Of a stretch of DNA of 64,000 bases, positions 43,203-51,977 are shown in pieces (the first letter of the stretch is position 1; every line of letters starts with the position of its first letter). The DNA lies in the NCBI GenBank assembly GCA_045538015.1, contig JAZSQO010000158.1, positions 10,239-74,238 of the forward strand, read 5' to 3'. Made by a program: the position numbers and the translations under genes. The DNA comes from SIG598 sp045538015. Lineage in GTDB: Bacteria > Bacillota > Clostridia > Oscillospirales > Acutalibacteraceae. Below the pieces are notes generated by a model. It did not search any database. It had not been told where the DNA came from and saw nothing but the letters and a program-made list of their open reading frames with translations.

Positions 43203-44117
43203 TCAGTCCCGTCCGTCCTCTCCGATGGAACGGGCAATATCCATTATCTTCCGCAGCCGGTGATTCACGCCGCTGCGGGATAGTCTTGGTTCAAGGCTTT
43301 CACCCAGATCGCGCAGAGTGCTCTCCGGGCTTTCCATTCTGAGCCTGGCCAGCTGCTGAAGCTCCTCAGGCAGCCGGTCAAGACCGATGGTTCGCTCGAT
43401 TTTTCTGATAGCGGCCAGCTGCTCGGAAGCGGCCATGACCGTCTTTGTTATGTTGGCCGAATCGCAGTTGGTGGTGCGGTTGGCCTTGTTGTTGACCTCG
43501 TGATTGATACGCACCTCGATCACTTCCATGTATGCTCCCGAGGCACCCATCTCACCAAGCAGCTTTTCTATGTCAGCGCTGCCTTTTATGTACGCGCTGC
43601 AGCCGTTTTTGCGGGTAAGAGTGCGGCTTTTCAGGCCGGCCTCCGCCATGAGCCCGCTCAGCTCGCCGCACAGCTCCGGGCTGTGGGAGGCTATTTCAAG
43701 ATGGAATGATTTGGAAGGGTCACTGACCGTTCCCGAGGCGAGAAACGCGCCGCGCAGAAAGGCTATCCGGTTTTCTTCCCCCTCTGTCATTGAGCGGTCT
43801 ATATGGCCGCAGTCCCTGCCAAATCGACCGTTTATCGCCATTCGCTGCTCGATATAGGGTATTTCCACCACATAATTTGCCCGGCCCTCGGCTTCGTCGG
43901 AGGGCGAGATGACATTGACATACACTCCGCAGCAGGCGGCGATCCTTTCGGCCATGTGCCGGGCCACACATCCCTGAGAGGTGCGGAAAATGTTGCGATG
44001 GGGATCAAGCAGCCGTGAAAAGAGCAGCAGACCGTAGGTTTCCGCCTCAATGCAGCTTTCGTCCTGCGATCCGCTCTGTATTATCTGCTTTTTCACCTTG
44101 TTTGAAAAGGAAATCAC
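43203..44117 (-). CDS. whiA: DNA-binding protein WhiA
   Basis: About 304 residues. WhiA combines a degenerate LAGLIDADG homing-endonuclease fold (residues about 10-200; FLRGAFLASGTVSDPSKSFH) with a C-terminal helix-turn-helix (about 225-300; LARLRMESPESTLRDLGESL, RSGVNHRLRKI). In Bacillus it influences division and chromosome segregation without clear transcription targets; in Streptomyces it controls sporulation. GTG at 44117 (MISFSNKV) fits the family N-terminus and the AAGGTGAT site best; an ATG two codons upstream directly abuts that site. It follows murB after 75 nt containing a hairpin (44132-44163). Confidence 0.92.
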   Translation of the reverse strand: MISFSNKVKKQIIQSGSQDESCIEAETYGLLLFSRLLDPHRNIFRTSQGCVARHMAERIAACCGVYVNVISPSDEAEGRANYVVEIPYIEQRMAINGRFGRDCGHIDRSMTEGEENRIAFLRGAFLASGTVSDPSKSFHLEIASHSPELCGELSGLMAEAGLKSRTLTRKNGCSAYIKGSADIEKLLGEMGASGAYMEVIEVRINHEVNNKANRTTNCDSANITKTVMAASEQLAAIRKIERTIGLDRLPEELQQLARLRMESPESTLRDLGESLEPRLSRSGVNHRLRKIMDIARSIGEDGRD

Positions 44118-44192
44118 TTGCATCACCTTGAGCGTCCCACCCGCCGGGAAGCAGCGGATGGGACGGTTTGGATTATGATTATATTATGACGA

Positions 44193-45104
44193 TCAGCCGC
44201 CTATGGCTCTGACCTCGCATTCAAGGGTCACACCGGTCTGGGCAAGAACGGTCTGCTGAATGTGCTTGATAAGATCCAGCACATCCTTGCAGGTGGCACC
44301 GCCCTTGTTGACGATGAATCCGGCGTGCTTTTCGCTTACCTGAGCGCCGCCCACGGAATAGCCCTTGAGGCCGCACTGCTCGATGAGGCCGCCGGCAAAA
44401 TGTCCCACCGGACGCTTGAACACGCTGCCAGCGCTGGGCATATCGAGGGGCTGCTTATCCTTGCGGCGTCCGAGGATATCGTCCATGGTCGCCTTGATCT
44501 GCTCGGGATCACCCTTGGCCAGCTTGACGGTCACAGCGGTGACGATGCAGTCGCTGTGCTGGAACACGCTTCCGCGGTACTCAAAGCCGCACTGGGTGTT
44601 GTTGAGCTTGTCGATGAAGCCTTCCTCGGTGACATACTCGCACTCGACGACCACGTCCTTCATCTCTCCGCCATAGGCTCCAGCGTTCATAAAGGCTGCG
44701 CCGCCCACGGAGCCGGGAATGCCCCAGGCAAATTCAAGTCCGGTCAGCTCCTTTTCCAGAGCGTTCAGGCAGAAATTGGAAAGGGAGGCTCCCGCGCCCG
44801 CGCGCAGTAGGCCGTCACCCAGATATTCCACGGTATCAAACTCGCCGTCGAGGCGGACGACAAAGCCACGGATACCGGCATCGGACACCAGCAGATTGCT
44901 GCCGTTGCCGATTATCATATAAGGAAAATCCTGCTCTCTTACAAGACGGAGAAAGGCGGCGAGCTGGTCGGTGGTTTCAATCACCATGAACACATCAGCG
45001 GGGCCGCCGATGCGGAAGGAGGTGTGCCGGGACATAGGCTCGTCGCGACTCACGGAGCAGCCCAGAGCCTCCATCTCGGTTATAACGGAAGTATAGTCTT
45101 TCAT
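44193..45104 (-). CDS. murB: UDP-N-acetylenolpyruvoylglucosamine reductase
   Basis: 303-residue flavoenzyme that makes UDP-MurNAc for peptidoglycan. FAD-binding IGGPADVF and GNGSNLLVSD, the central GIPGSVGGAAFMNAGAYGGE, and the C-terminal SAGSVFKRP with the catalytic Ser are all present, typical of type II MurB. It sits between ROK glucokinase (16 nt) and whiA, as in the conserved Firmicutes murB-whiA neighbourhood, but rapZ and yvcK (glmR), which usually lie between, are missing here. Confidence 0.95.
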   Translation of the reverse strand: MKDYTSVITEMEALGCSVSRDEPMSRHTSFRIGGPADVFMVIETTDQLAAFLRLVREQDFPYMIIGNGSNLLVSDAGIRGFVVRLDGEFDTVEYLGDGLLRAGAGASLSNFCLNALEKELTGLEFAWGIPGSVGGAAFMNAGAYGGEMKDVVVECEYVTEEGFIDKLNNTQCGFEYRGSVFQHSDCIVTAVTVKLAKGDPEQIKATMDDILGRRKDKQPLDMPSAGSVFKRPVGHFAGGLIEQCGLKGYSVGGAQVSEKHAGFIVNKGGATCKDVLDLIKHIQQTVLAQTGVTLECEVRAIGG

Positions 45105-45120
45105 TTCGTTCTCCGTTCGG

Positions 45121-46074
45121 TTATTTCTTGAGGCGATAGAGATTGGCGGCGCCGATTATGCCGGCGTCGTTGCCCAGCTTGGCGGCCACCAGCTCAGTCT
45201 GCTGGGCGGCGTACTTGGAGAAACGCTCCTTCTCGACGATCTTACGCAGGGGAGCAAGCAGAGTTTCCTTTTCCTTGCTGATGCCGCCGCCGATGCACAG
45301 GATAGCAGGCTGGAACACATTGATAACATTGATAAGACCGCAGGCGATGTGGTAGATATATTTCTCCACAACCTCAGTGGCGGTCTGGTCTCCGGCGCGC
45401 ATACCGTCAAAGGCGGTCTTGCCGTTGACATTCTCGATGCTGCCGGCGATCTTCCACATCTCGCTGTAAAGATCGTTCTCCATGGCCTCGCGGGTCTGGT
45501 TGATCAGAGCGGTGGCGGAAGCGTACTTCTCCCAGCAGCCGCAGCGGCCGCAGTTGCAGGGCAGGCCGTTTTCAACGATAACGGTGTGGCCGAGCTCGCC
45601 GCCGGCGCAGTTGAAGCCGGTGATGATCTTGCCGTCGATGATAACGCCGCCGCCGACACCGGTGCCCAGAGTGATGCACACCACGTTGTCGTGGCCCTTC
45701 GCGGCACCCGCGATGACCTCGCCGTAAGCGGCGGAGTCGGCGTCGTTGGCGATGTATACGGGCTTGTTCAGGCGATCGGTGAGAGCCTGAGCCATGGGAT
45801 ACTGTCTCATGCCGAGGTTGCCGGCAAACTCGATTATGCCGGTGTTGGCGTTGGCGGTTCCGGGAGAGCCGATGCCGATGGACTCGATGTCGTCCATGGT
45901 CAGTCCGGCGTTTCTGACGGCCTCGTAGCAGGCCTCAGCGGCGTCGTCCATAATCTCGTCGGCGGGACGGGGCATGGCCGTGGGGCGTTCGCCGCGGCCG
46001 ATGATGCAGTTGTTCTCGTCCACTACGCCGGCCTGAATGCCGGTGCCGCCAAGGTCGATTCCGATAGTATACAT
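45121..46074 (-). CDS. ROK family glucokinase
   Basis: 317-residue sugar kinase: glucose (or related hexose) plus ATP. The ATP-binding DLGGTGIQAG, the catalytic Asp in NDADSAAYGE (D111), His163 in GELGHT and the zinc motif CNCGRCGC (173-180) are all present, and no DNA-binding helix-turn-helix precedes them, so it is an enzyme, not a ROK repressor. It lies between hprK and murB, where it links glucose phosphorylation to the HPr regulatory gene and wall precursor synthesis. A manno- or N-acetylsugar kinase is an alternative. Confidence 0.9.
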   Translation of the reverse strand: MYTIGIDLGGTGIQAGVVDENNCIIGRGERPTAMPRPADEIMDDAAEACYEAVRNAGLTMDDIESIGIGSPGTANANTGIIEFAGNLGMRQYPMAQALTDRLNKPVYIANDADSAAYGEVIAGAAKGHDNVVCITLGTGVGGGVIIDGKIITGFNCAGGELGHTVIVENGLPCNCGRCGCWEKYASATALINQTREAMENDLYSEMWKIAGSIENVNGKTAFDGMRAGDQTATEVVEKYIYHIACGLINVINVFQPAILCIGGGISKEKETLLAPLRKIVEKERFSKYAAQQTELVAAKLGNDAGIIGAANLYRLKK

Positions 46075-46135
46075 GATTTTTCCTCCGTATATTTAATGAT
46101 TATTTTATTGCTGATTTTTCTATTCCGGCCGATGC

Positions 46136-47107
46136 TCAGTTGAAGCTGTCCCACTCGGCCTTGACCTGCACGGGAGGCTGCATTCCCATGTCGATGCCAA
46201 GGTTGTGCATAAGCTCCTGAGCGGCGTTGTAGCCCAGCTTCTTCTGGCGGTTGTTCATGGCCGCTACCTCAATTATTATGGCCAGATTTCGTCCCGGCTT
46301 CACGGGAATGGTGGTGGTGTTTATCTTTATGCCGAGAATGTCGACATATTCCTCGGTCATGCCCATGCGGTCGTACACCTTGTCGGGATTCCAGACCTCA
46401 AGGTTGACCACCATATCCACCTTCTCGGTGAGCTTTACGGCACCCATACCGAATATGCGCCGGGCATTGATGATGCCGACGCCGCGCAGCTCGATGAAGT
46501 GGCGAATGTTCTCCGGAGAGGAGCCGACGATGGTCTTGTTGGAGACCTTGCGCAGCTCCACGGCGTCATCGGCTATGAGACGGTGTCCGCGCTTGACCAG
46601 CTCGATGGCAGTCTCGCTCTTACCGACGCCGCTGTCGCCCACAAGCAGTATTCCCTCGCCGTAGACCTCCACCAGCACGCCGTGACGAGTGATTCTGGGA
46701 GCCAGCTCAACATTCAGGAAGGCAACCAGACTGGAGATGAAGCTGGAGGTGGAATCGTTGGAGCGGAGAATCGGAATGGCGTGACGCTTTGCCGATTCGA
46801 GCATCTCGTCGGTGGGCTCAAAGCTGCGGCACATCACCAGAGCGGGAGTGCCCTTGGACAGCAGATCCTCAACGATCCGGCTCCGCTCTTCGTCAGTCTT
46901 GCCGCTTATGTATGCCATTTCCGTGTTGCCGAACACCAGTATCCGGCGGTTATCGTAAAATTTGAAAAATCCGGTCAGCTCAACGCCCGGCCGGTTGACC
47001 TCGTTGGATTCAACAAGGATGGTATCCGGATCATTGGGCATATAGACCTGATCGAGGGACATTTCTTTGATGATGCGCGAAAGGGGGACATTGAATGTCG
47101 TTGCCAT
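46136..47107 (-). CDS. hprK: HPr kinase/phosphorylase
   Basis: 323-residue HPrK/P, the central switch of carbon catabolite control: it phosphorylates HPr on Ser46 with ATP or PPi and can reverse this. The Walker A motif is GDSGVGKS (157-164), and the signature ELRGVGIINARRIFG with the following MGAV stretch is diagnostic; His140-region VLVEVYGEG precedes it. N-terminal domain about residues 1-130. ATG at 47107 after GGAGGG. It heads the hprK-glucokinase-murB-whiA-dnaE gene row; gaps are small, so they could form one long transcript. Confidence 0.95.
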   Translation of the reverse strand: MATTFNVPLSRIIKEMSLDQVYMPNDPDTILVESNEVNRPGVELTGFFKFYDNRRILVFGNTEMAYISGKTDEERSRIVEDLLSKGTPALVMCRSFEPTDEMLESAKRHAIPILRSNDSTSSFISSLVAFLNVELAPRITRHGVLVEVYGEGILLVGDSGVGKSETAIELVKRGHRLIADDAVELRKVSNKTIVGSSPENIRHFIELRGVGIINARRIFGMGAVKLTEKVDMVVNLEVWNPDKVYDRMGMTEEYVDILGIKINTTTIPVKPGRNLAIIIEVAAMNNRQKKLGYNAAQELMHNLGIDMGMQPPVQVKAEWDSFN

Positions 47108-47158
47108 TTTACCCTCCGTTCCGACCGCGGACGGCCAGATTATTTTGACAGTGCATCT

Positions 47159-47187
47159 ATTATATACTATTTCAGACCCGAAATAAA
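47159..47187 (-). promoter_or_regulatory. Candidate hprK promoter with inverted repeat
   Basis: On the minus strand TATAAT (47159-47164) with a weak TTTATT -35 (47182-47187). A perfect TATTTC-N6-GAAATA repeat (47168-47185) fills the spacer and may bind a regulator. Confidence 0.4.
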
Positions 47188-47301
47188 GAGCAAGATTTAT
47201 TTTTTGAAAAAAACGAATCGCTCCGGCCATCAGGTATATTTTTCATTCGGCGGCAAAAGATAGCAAGCAGAGTACAGCGTTATAACCGGAGGTGCAAGGA
47301 T

Positions 47302-48828
47302 TTGGACTATCAGGCGGTATTTGATTGTTCGCCCGGAAACAGCCAGCCGGTGTTCACCGGGCCGGACGGCTACGAAAAGAACATTGCCTACTGCAAAAAA
47401 CTGAAAGGAAAGAACATTGATGTTCTTATCCGGGAATACACCCTGTCCGACGGACGGAGAGCCGCCACTGTGGCGGTGGACGGAATGTGCAGCAAGCAGA
47501 ATCTGGAAATGAGCGTCATTCTCGCTTCACGACGCTTCGCGGCAAATTCCGGCCAGAACAAATTTCCCTCTCAGGATGGCGTGGAGCAGCAGTTTGCCTC
47601 AGCCGAGCTTTCCGCCACGGACGTTCTTTCCGACGGCTATATTTCCGCGCTGGCCGGCGACGTGATGGTCATTGTGGAGGGCGAGCCAAAGGTGCTTGTG
47701 TGCGGCTACCGCGCCATCACCTCCCGTTCTGTGGGAGACAGCCCCTTCGGCGGCTCGGTGCGCGGGCCTCACGAAGCCTTTATCGAGAATCTGCGCCACA
47801 ACACCGCTCTTATCCGCCGCCGCCTCGCCGACCCGAACCTTGTGATGGAACCGATTAAGATAGGACGGCACTCCAACACGGTGACCGCTCTGTGCTACAT
47901 TCTCGGCGTGACCTCTCCCGACCTTGTGGACGAGGCACGCAGACGGATGCAGGCCGTGGACATCGACATCATCAACGACTCCGGTGAGCTGGAGCAGCTG
48001 CTGGAGGACGACCCCAGCGCCCTGTTCCCACAGACCGACGGCAGTGAGCTGCCCGACGTGGTAACCGCCGAGCTGTGCGCCGGACGGGTGGCAATAATCG
48101 TAAACGGCAGTCCCTATGTACTGCTCCTGCCGGCCACGCTCTCCCGACTGATGCGCGCCGGCGAGGACGACTACCAGCGCTGGAGCTTTGCCACCTTTGT
48201 AAAGCTGCTCCGCTGGGCCGCATCCTTCATTTCGGTGGTTGCCCCGGCGCTGTATGTGGCCATAGTGTCCTTCCATCCGGGTCTGCTGCCTACGCCGCTG
48301 CTGATAATAACAGCTATCAATCGGCTCAATGTCCCATTCTCCGCCCTTGTGGAGGTGCTCATCATCGAATTTGCCCTTGAGCTTCTCCGGGAAGCGAGCA
48401 TCCGTATGCCCAGCAACATCAGCACCGCCCTTTCCATCGTGGGAGGCATCATAATCGGAGACGCCGCCATCAGCGCCGGACTGGTCAGTCCGCTGCTAAT
48501 CGTGGTCATAGGAATATCCACCATGGCCGGCTTTGTCATTCCCTCCTATCCCCTTGCCTCCTCCTACCGACTGATAAAGTATATGCTCCTGGGCTTTTCG
48601 GCTGTCTTCGGCCTCCTCGGGCTGGTGTGCGGAATGATAATCTGGATATCCTCCATGGTGTCGGTCAGCTCATTCGGTGTGGACTTTGCCGCGCCCTTCT
48701 TCCCCTTCCGTCCGAGGGCGGCTCTTGCAAGTCTCATCGAGCAGCCGGCGGCCTCACGGACAAGGCGGCCATCCTATCTCCGCCCGACCAACCGGGTCAG
48801 AATGCGCGGCGGGAGGGACAAAAGATGA
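47302..48828 (+). CDS. gerAA: Spore germination receptor subunit GerAA
   Basis: 508-residue A subunit of a GerA-type germinant receptor in the spore inner membrane. The N-terminal half (about 1-265) is the two-subdomain soluble region with SRRFAANSGQNKF and ESVRGPHEAFIENLRHN-type blocks (GSVRGPHEAFIENLR here). The membrane domain starts near residue 300 with five or six helices and the conserved MPSNISTALSIVGGIIIGDAA. Start TTG at 47302 with GGAGGTG 7 nt upstream. gerAB and gerAC follow with 4-nt ATGA overlaps. A GTATA box at 47233 recalls sigma-F/G -35 elements, but no clear -10 was found. Confidence 0.95.
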   Translation: MDYQAVFDCSPGNSQPVFTGPDGYEKNIAYCKKLKGKNIDVLIREYTLSDGRRAATVAVDGMCSKQNLEMSVILASRRFAANSGQNKFPSQDGVEQQFASAELSATDVLSDGYISALAGDVMVIVEGEPKVLVCGYRAITSRSVGDSPFGGSVRGPHEAFIENLRHNTALIRRRLADPNLVMEPIKIGRHSNTVTALCYILGVTSPDLVDEARRRMQAVDIDIINDSGELEQLLEDDPSALFPQTDGSELPDVVTAELCAGRVAIIVNGSPYVLLLPATLSRLMRAGEDDYQRWSFATFVKLLRWAASFISVVAPALYVAIVSFHPGLLPTPLLIITAINRLNVPFSALVEVLIIEFALELLREASIRMPSNISTALSIVGGIIIGDAAISAGLVSPLLIVVIGISTMAGFVIPSYPLASSYRLIKYMLLGFSAVFGLLGLVCGMIIWISSMVSVSSFGVDFAAPFFPFRPRAALASLIEQPAASRTRRPSYLRPTNRVRMRGGRDKR

Positions 48829-49910
48829 AGCCACACCGTCCGCTCAGCGGCTTTCAGCTCTTTTCGCTGTGTGTTACAGCCTCCATGTTCGGGCTGTTCA
48901 CCGGCCACAGCGGCGCTCTTTCGCCGGCGTATTTCCTTCTGGTCATTCTGCTTTTCGGCCTCCAGTGCGCGTCTCTGGCATTGCTCTCCTGCGCCTACAA
49001 ACGAACCGGCGGAGAGGATTACAATTCTATGCTTTCCCGCGCCCTCTCCCGCCCGGCGGCTCGCGTATTTCTCGTTTTCCCCGGATTATTATTCATTCTT
49101 CGCGCGTCCCTCACCCTTTCCGGCCAGACCGAGGCCGTGTCGCTCTATCTTCTTGAGGATACCTCGGAATTTGCCGTTTCTCTTGTTTTTCTTGTGACCG
49201 CTTTCTGCGCTCTTCTGCCGGGAATACGCAGGATATCGGGCACCGCCGCGCTTTTCACCCTCCTGCTGCCGGTCGCCCTCGGTGTTGTTGTGGTCTCCGG
49301 ACTGCTGGGAGCTGACTGGGGAGAACTGCGTCTGCTGTATCAGCCGGCGCCCGATGAGTTCGTGCCGGCTCTGATACCGGCACTTCTGACCGCATCCGGA
49401 GCCGAGTGCGCGCTTTTCTTTCTCAGCGCAAAAAATACGAAGGATCACTCCTCCCGGCGCCTAATAATCGCTCCGGCAGTGTGCGCGGCGATATTTCTCT
49501 GTATGCAGCTGGTCACCGTGGGCACCATCGGCCTCGGCGGACTTTCCTCCGAAGCCTACCCGTTCATTGAGGCCTCGCGGCAGATAAGCACCGGAACCGG
49601 CAGTCTTACCGAGCGGCTGGATTTCCCCTTTATAACGGTCATGCTCACCGCGTCAATTATACAGATAGCCATCTACACCCTCTGCTCCGCGCTGGCGCTT
49701 AAAACGGTCTTCTGTGCCCGAAGAACCGGTCCGCTTGCCGGCACGGCTCTTGCGGCGGAGTTTGCCCTTTCCCTGCTTATCCGATACGCCGGGCTGGGCG
49801 ACGCGCTTCAGACTGTGTGCGCCTTGGGCATCGCCGTCTATACCGCTGTTCTGATTCCCCTGCTGGCCCTTCTGGCCGCGCTACGACACCGAAAGGAGAG
49901 GCCGGCATGA
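48825..49910 (+). CDS. gerAB: Spore germination receptor subunit GerAB
   Basis: 361-residue APC-superfamily membrane protein, the ligand-binding B subunit of the receptor. About ten helices; the N-terminal SGFQLFSLCVTASMFGLFTGHSG (cited in part) matches the family start, and the central GEDYNSMLSRALSRP loop is typical. Start ATG at 48825 overlaps the gerAA stop as ATGA and has GGGAGGG upstream. Ligand cannot be predicted, though amino acids are usual for this group. Confidence 0.92.
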   Translation: MKPHRPLSGFQLFSLCVTASMFGLFTGHSGALSPAYFLLVILLFGLQCASLALLSCAYKRTGGEDYNSMLSRALSRPAARVFLVFPGLLFILRASLTLSGQTEAVSLYLLEDTSEFAVSLVFLVTAFCALLPGIRRISGTAALFTLLLPVALGVVVVSGLLGADWGELRLLYQPAPDEFVPALIPALLTASGAECALFFLSAKNTKDHSSRRLIIAPAVCAAIFLCMQLVTVGTIGLGGLSSEAYPFIEASRQISTGTGSLTERLDFPFITVMLTASIIQIAIYTLCSALALKTVFCARRTGPLAGTALAAEFALSLLIRYAGLGDALQTVCALGIAVYTAVLIPLLALLAALRHRKERPA

Positions 49911-51028
49911 TTAAAAAAGCCGTTATACCCGTAATCATTCTTATTCTTCTGGCTCTGCTCTCGGGCGGCACCGACGCGGTGGATGTGAACCGCACGGTTT
50001 TCGTTGTGGGCGTGGGCATTGATCGCAGTGAAAAGGACAGCGGATACCAATACACCTTCTACGCCGCCTCGCCTACGGGAGCCGACTCCGCGGTGGGAGA
50101 CAACAATGTTGCTTACCGCAGTGTCACCCTTTCCGCCAGATCCCTGTCCTCTGCCGTGAGACGGCTGGAGCAGGGTTCGTCCAGAAGCATCAGCTTTGAA
50201 CATCTCAGCTGTGCCGCCCTCGGAGCCTCTGTGCTGGGCGAGGATTTTCCGGCAATGATGGACTATCTGCTGCAGGTGCCCGATGTGCGCAGGCAGAGCG
50301 TGGTATTCGCTCTCAATGGCGATGCCGCTGACTTTTTCAGTGTTCCCCTCGAAGGCAATATCGCCTCGGCGGCGGCTGAAACGCTGGAACGGCTGGACGG
50401 CTCGGACAGTCACAGCAGCATAATGACTCTCGGACGGCTCGCCGGCACTCTCGAGAGCCGAACCGGATACTGTCTTTATATCCTCGGTCTTGCGGATACT
50501 CCCTCCGAGCTGTCCGGCAGCGATGTTTCCGGCGTATACTGCCTCGATCTCAAGGGAGCGGCCGTGTTTGACTCACGAGGTCTGAGCGGAAAACTCAGCC
50601 GCGATCAGGCCGAGCTGGCAAGACTTTTCACCCACGGTCAGATATCCGGGCTGATAACCTCGGTCGACAGCGACGGCAGCCGTTTTTTCTATGAAATAAC
50701 CTATTCCCGCTGCCGCAGCTCATTTGTCCCAGGCGAGCCGTGCCGCGCCTCCATCGAAATGAATATTGAGTGCATTCTTCTGGAGCGCTCTGATATTACA
50801 GCGGAGCCGCCGGATGACCGCGCCCTCTCCGGGCATCTGCACGGCCAGCTTGAGCAGCTGATAGCTCTCAGCCGCGAATACGGCGCCGCTGTCACCGGCC
50901 TTGAGACCGAGGCCCGCCGGTCTCATCGGCTCTGGTATAATGAAATAAAAGATAAATGGGATTCGATATACCGCGGCACGGCCATTGACCTGCGCGTGAA
51001 TTGCGTCAGCGAAAGAGCCGATGACTGA
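49907..51028 (+). CDS. gerAC: Spore germination receptor subunit GerAC (no lipobox Cys)
   Basis: 373-residue C subunit. The family lipoprotein has a signal peptide, a lipobox Cys (GCWD-type) and then the conserved VVGxGID. Here the signal core (VIILILLALLS) is followed by GGTDAVD and FVVGVGIDRS, so residue 21 is Gly where the Cys should be: no lipidation site. The codon there is GGC, one base from TGC. The rest (three-domain GerAC fold) looks normal. ATG at 49907 overlaps the gerAB stop as ATGA. The hairpin at 51036-51067 follows the gene. Confidence 0.9.
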   Translation: MIKKAVIPVIILILLALLSGGTDAVDVNRTVFVVGVGIDRSEKDSGYQYTFYAASPTGADSAVGDNNVAYRSVTLSARSLSSAVRRLEQGSSRSISFEHLSCAALGASVLGEDFPAMMDYLLQVPDVRRQSVVFALNGDAADFFSVPLEGNIASAAAETLERLDGSDSHSSIMTLGRLAGTLESRTGYCLYILGLADTPSELSGSDVSGVYCLDLKGAAVFDSRGLSGKLSRDQAELARLFTHGQISGLITSVDSDGSRFFYEITYSRCRSSFVPGEPCRASIEMNIECILLERSDITAEPPDDRALSGHLHGQLEQLIALSREYGAAVTGLETEARRSHRLWYNEIKDKWDSIYRGTAIDLRVNCVSERADD

Positions 51029-51035
51029 AAACGAA

Positions 51036-51067
51036 ACAGCCCCGGACTTGCGGCAGTCCGGGGCTGT
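51036..51067 (+). other. Hairpin at the end of the gerA operon
   Basis: A perfect 13-bp stem (51036-51048 with 51055-51067) with a 6-nt loop directly after gerAC, but no T run, so it may stabilise the 3' end rather than terminate. Confidence 0.6.
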
Positions 51068-51259
51068 GTCAGTGCAATGCTGTGGGGATTAAAAATACTG
51101 AGGAGGTTAAACATACACCCTAAAACGACTCCGGTGCGGCTCCTTTGTCGTTCATATCCGGGTGTGATTTTATTATAACGCACCCGTGATCCGAATTGTT
51201 AATCTCATATGAACACATTTTGAATAATTATGTTTCCCTGCATATTTTTCGCCATTAAA
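51068..51259 (+). other. Structured intergenic region before lexA
   Basis: No gene is visible here. It holds GGAGG at 51101-51106 with no usable start nearby, then nested complementary segments ACACCC/GGGTGT (51115-51120, 51160-51165) and ACGAC/GTCGT (51125-51129, 51147-51151) followed by GATTTTATTATAA. This could be the real gerA terminator or a small structured RNA. On the minus strand a TATAAT-like box lies at 51173-51178 without a convincing -35. Confidence 0.4.
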
Positions 51260-51299
51260 CAAACAAATGTTTGCTTTTTCGACAGAACGGTGTTATAAT
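51260..51299 (+). promoter_or_regulatory. LexA box and promoter of lexA
   Basis: CAAAC-AAAT-GTTTG (51260-51273) matches the Firmicutes LexA box form (CGAAC-N4-GTTCG) with two symmetric changes. It overlaps TTGCTT (51271-51276), which is 17 bp from TATAAT (51294-51299). Autoregulation of lexA is expected. Confidence 0.75.
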
Positions 51300-51355
51300 G
51301 TCATCAGACGCCAGATATATATTGTATTTGTTATCGTATTTTACGGAGGTATATT

Positions 51356-51952
51356 ATGTCCGAAGCATTGACACCGTCTCAGCAGAAGGTTCTCGATTTT
51401 CTCAAGGAGCGCATCAAGCAGGGCGTCCCTCCCTCGGTGCGTGAGATCTGCGAAGCCACCGGCATACGCTCCACCTCTTCGGTACACAACCACCTTTGCG
51501 CTCTGGAAAAGGGCGGCTATATCACCCGTGCCTCCGGCCTCAACCGGCACATCAAGCTGGCCGATGAGGCGCCGGTCACTCAGGTTCCGCTGATCGGCCA
51601 TGTCGCCGCCGGCTCTCCGCTGTACGCCTTTGAGGATGTGGTGGCTCACATTCCCTTCCCCGGCGACAATTACGACGCCAGTCAGCTTTTCGCCCTGCGT
51701 GTCCGTGGAGAGAGCATGATAAACGCCGGTATTCTTGACGGCGACATCATCATCGCCGAAAAAACTCCCACCGCCGCCTACGACGGCGAGATAGTCATCG
51801 CCATGATCGAGGACGAGGCCACCGTCAAACGCATCTACCGCGAGGGAGACGCCATCCGCCTGCAGCCGGAAAACGACCTTTACGAGCCGATCATCTCCCG
51901 GAACGTAAACGTCATAGGCCGCGTTATCTCCTGCATCAGATACTACGGATAA
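51356..51952 (+). CDS. lexA: LexA repressor
   Basis: 198-residue SOS repressor/protease. Winged helix-turn-helix in residues about 1-66 (PSVREICEATGIRSTSSVHNH), then the S24 domain: self-cleavage site A85-G86 in HVAAGSPL, catalytic S120 in RGESM and K158 in DEATVKRIY. RecA filament promotes cleavage and derepression. GGAGG precedes the ATG. A LexA-type box lies in its own promoter; the unknown 640-residue gene follows after 25 nt with no terminator, so it should be SOS-induced together with lexA. Confidence 0.97.
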   Translation: MSEALTPSQQKVLDFLKERIKQGVPPSVREICEATGIRSTSSVHNHLCALEKGGYITRASGLNRHIKLADEAPVTQVPLIGHVAAGSPLYAFEDVVAHIPFPGDNYDASQLFALRVRGESMINAGILDGDIIIAEKTPTAAYDGEIVIAMIEDEATVKRIYREGDAIRLQPENDLYEPIISRNVNVIGRVISCIRYYG

Positions 51953-51977
51953 TTTCTGTCCGTCTGGAAGGAACACG

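Noticed and set aside
39578..43342. Very long open reading frame antisense to dnaE
   Set aside because: The minus-strand frame encodes a complete DnaE; the plus-strand frame has no start signal or known domain.
47145..47173. Plus-strand TTGACA promoter for gerAA
   Set aside because: The -35 is perfect, but the matching -10 (TATTTC) is poor and the distance to gerAA is over 120 bp, and vegetative expression of a germination receptor would be unexpected.
51101..51183. Small gene after GGAGG in the gerA-lexA gap
   Set aside because: The only codon at proper distance is ATA, and the short frame has no helix or motif; the sequence is better explained as a folded element.
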